Shown here piece after piece: positions 4,595 through 5,311 of a stretch of 5,311 nucleotides of DNA. The position numbers were made by a program, and so were the translations under genes. The notes below the pieces were generated by a model that ran no database searches, was not told the DNA's origin, and was given only the letters and a program-made list of their open reading frames with translations. The stretch's first letter is position 1, and every line of letters starts with the position of its first letter. This DNA is from an uncultured Clostridia bacterium (GTDB taxonomy: Bacteria > Bacillota > Clostridia > UMGS1810): NCBI GenBank assembly GCA_934454585.1, contig CAKSFP010000066.1, positions 1 through 5,311 on the forward strand, read 5' to 3'.

Positions 4595-4887
4595 TTATCT
4601 TTTTGTTGCATATTTCATTGCATTATTACTCAATTCACGCACACTCATATCGGCAAATAAACTTTCCTGCCAATTTGTATAATTAAACTGTTCCCTTGTA
4701 ATATTTTCCTTGTCCTTCATTTTCTCTCCGGCAATCATGCTTACTTGCAAATAAAAATCGTCAACTGTTTTGACATTTTCAAAAAGCTTGTTGCCGAGAA
4801 AATATTCAACCATGTTTATTTCAATGTAATTTTCAAAGAGTTTTTCGCCGGTGTATCGAATAATATATGCCGTCTTCCCAGATTTGA
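4595..4887 (-). pseudogene. 5'-truncated gene of unknown function next to the IS3 element
   Basis: An open minus-strand frame runs from the IS border to a TAA at 4595-4597. It reads SGKTAYIIRYTGEKLFENYI, then EINMVEYFLGNKLFENVKTV and DDFYLQVSMIAGEKMKDKEN, ending ELSNNAMKYATKR. The first ATG (4813) has no ribosome site and lies within sequence that reads as protein on both sides, so the true start is further upstream and was probably removed when the IS3 element arrived. The segments GEKLFENY and GNKLFENV, about 21 residues apart, look like a short repeat. Next to the stop, another frame continues briefly (MQQKDKLNKAKTYPKTV), which may mark a further frameshift at the 3' end. I do not recognise the family. 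The protein would be soluble, charged and mostly helical. Confidence 0.5.
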
Positions 4888-4912
4888 TGGACAGAAAAAA
4901 GTGTGATATAAT
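4884..4912 (+). promoter_or_regulatory. Promoter for the IS3 orfA
   Basis: TTGATG (4884-4889) and a perfect TATAAT with an upstream TG (4907-4912) are separated by 17 bases. If the element starts at the TGGACAG at 4888, the -35 box is partly provided by the target DNA. Confidence 0.55.
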
Positions 4913-4954
4913 GAAATGGACACAAACAAATCCAAAATCACAGGAGGAACTTTT

Positions 4955-5266
4955 ATGTCAATCAAAAAAGGAACAATGCCACCTCGTTATGACGAAACAT
5001 TCAAGAGTGGCGCGATCAAGATGGTTACCGAACAGGGGCGACCTTCAAAGGAAGTTGCCGCCGAACTCGGTATATGTGTTGAAACTCTCAAATCATGGCT
5101 CAAGCGTGCCGGCTTTCAGCCCGGTGCAACCGATCGTCAAAACCGCATTGATAAGCGTCAGCGTGAGCTTGAAGCGGAAATACGCTCACTCCGCAAGCAA
5201 CTTGCCGAGAAAGATGAGGTCATTGATGTATTAAAAAAATCCGTCGGCATATTTTCGAAACTATAG
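4955..5266 (+). CDS. IS3-family transposase OrfA
   Basis: The ATG at 4955 has a perfect AGGAGG 7 bases upstream; an in-frame ATG at 4916 overlaps the promoter and is rejected. The 103-residue protein has a helix-turn-helix (HTH_Tnp_1 type) at about residues 12-52, including RPSKEVAAELGICVETLKSW, which binds the element's ends. A leucine-zipper coiled coil follows at about 60-95 (RELEAEIRSLRKQLAEKDEV), used for dimerisation. It ends KKSVGIFSKL-stop. Length and order are normal for IS3-group OrfA proteins. The last codons contain an A7 run (5233-5239) read as A-AAA-AAA in frame, the classic site for a -1 ribosomal frameshift that makes the OrfAB transposase. It appears intact. Confidence 0.92.
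   Translation: MSIKKGTMPPRYDETFKSGAIKMVTEQGRPSKEVAAELGICVETLKSWLKRAGFQPGATDRQNRIDKRQRELEAEIRSLRKQLAEKDEVIDVLKKSVGIFSKL
5233..5239 (+). promoter_or_regulatory. A7 programmed -1 frameshift site
   Basis: In the orfA frame the bases read ttA-AAA-AAA-tcc, the heptamer A_AAA_AAA used by many IS3 elements. Slipping back one base leads straight into the orfB frame and avoids the orfA stop at 5264-5266. Confidence 0.75.
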
Positions 5267-5311
5267 AGGACAAGTATCGTTTCATTGATGCTAATTGCTC
5301 TGAGGTCTCTG
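5239..5311 (+). CDS. IS3-family transposase OrfB, first codons (runs off right edge)
   Basis: The -1 frame after the slippery site reads IRRHIFETIEDKYRFIDANC then SEVS with no stop to the window edge. EDKYRFIDANCSE matches the short region that precedes the DDE integrase core in IS3 OrfB proteins ('KYAFI..H..EFSV'). The catalytic DDE residues are outside the window. It is expected to be made only as an OrfA-OrfB fusion by frameshifting. Confidence 0.75.
   Translation, partial: MRRHIFETIEDKYRFIDANCSEVS

Larger units (their letters stand above)
4888..5311 (+). mobile_element. IS3-family insertion sequence, left part (runs off right edge)
   Basis: The element holds a complete orfA and the start of orfB in the -1 frame, the standard IS3 layout. 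The left end is placed at TGGACAGAAAAAAGTG (4888) because TG-starting ends are usual for IS3 elements and the truncated minus-strand gene stops making sense here. The right inverted repeat lies outside the window, so the exact end and any target duplication cannot be confirmed. Confidence 0.7.

Noticed and set aside
1..5311. CRISPR array or phage-defence system
   Set aside because: No regularly spaced direct repeats and no cas, restriction or other defence genes are present beyond the antitoxin-toxin remnant.

Overview
The window reads as a decaying accessory or flank region from a low-GC Gram-positive bacterium, most likely a gut-type Clostridia (Oscillospiraceae or Lachnospiraceae-like). 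The signs are AT-rich intergenic DNA, strong GGAGG-type ribosome sites, near-consensus sigma-A promoters with 17-bp spacers, and protein families typical of those genomes (DUF4143-type AAA ATPases, an AbrB-like antitoxin with a RelE-like toxin, an AraC regulator, an IS3-group element). Taxonomy is inferred from style only.

Layout, left to right. Almost all genes lie on the minus strand. 1-122 is the N-terminus of a probable alpha/beta hydrolase that runs off the left edge. 147-545 and 872-1114 are two 5' stubs of related AAA ATPase genes, each with its own promoter and Walker A motif but without the rest of the protein. The second stub is joined to a frameshifted relic (644-900). 1287-1416 is a tiny frameshifted reading frame. 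1440-1700 is a hairpin-rich, repeat-like stretch. 1710-2780 is an AraC-family regulator split by a 274-bp insertion (1840-2113) with terminal inverted repeats and a TA duplication; removing the insertion and one TA restores a 264-residue protein exactly in frame. 2929-2974 is a strong terminator that ends an operon of an AbrB-like antitoxin (3165-3497) and a RelE/ParE-like toxin (2996-3160) inactivated by an in-frame stop and C-terminal loss. 3722-3765 is a 44-bp hairpin element whose two ends match the two ends of the 274-bp insertion. It also has TA on each side, and it supplies the stop codon of a 69-residue protein (3765-3974). Upstream of that gene lies a leader with an intrinsic terminator (4049-4080) and a consensus promoter whose 17-bp spacer is filled by a palindrome resembling an NrdR box. 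4279-4319 is a perfect 17-bp inverted repeat. 4595-4887 is a 5'-truncated gene. An IS3-family element (from about 4888 to the right edge) lies next to it on the plus strand.

Taken together, most genes here are broken: two ATPases, the relic, the toxin, the AraC regulator and the truncated gene. The probably intact ones are the hydrolase start, the AbrB-like antitoxin, the 69-residue protein and the IS3 orfA. The most interesting items are the pair of related TA-flanked elements of very different size (274 and 44 bp) and the operator-controlled, terminator-bearing leader that may be a small RNA or an attenuator.
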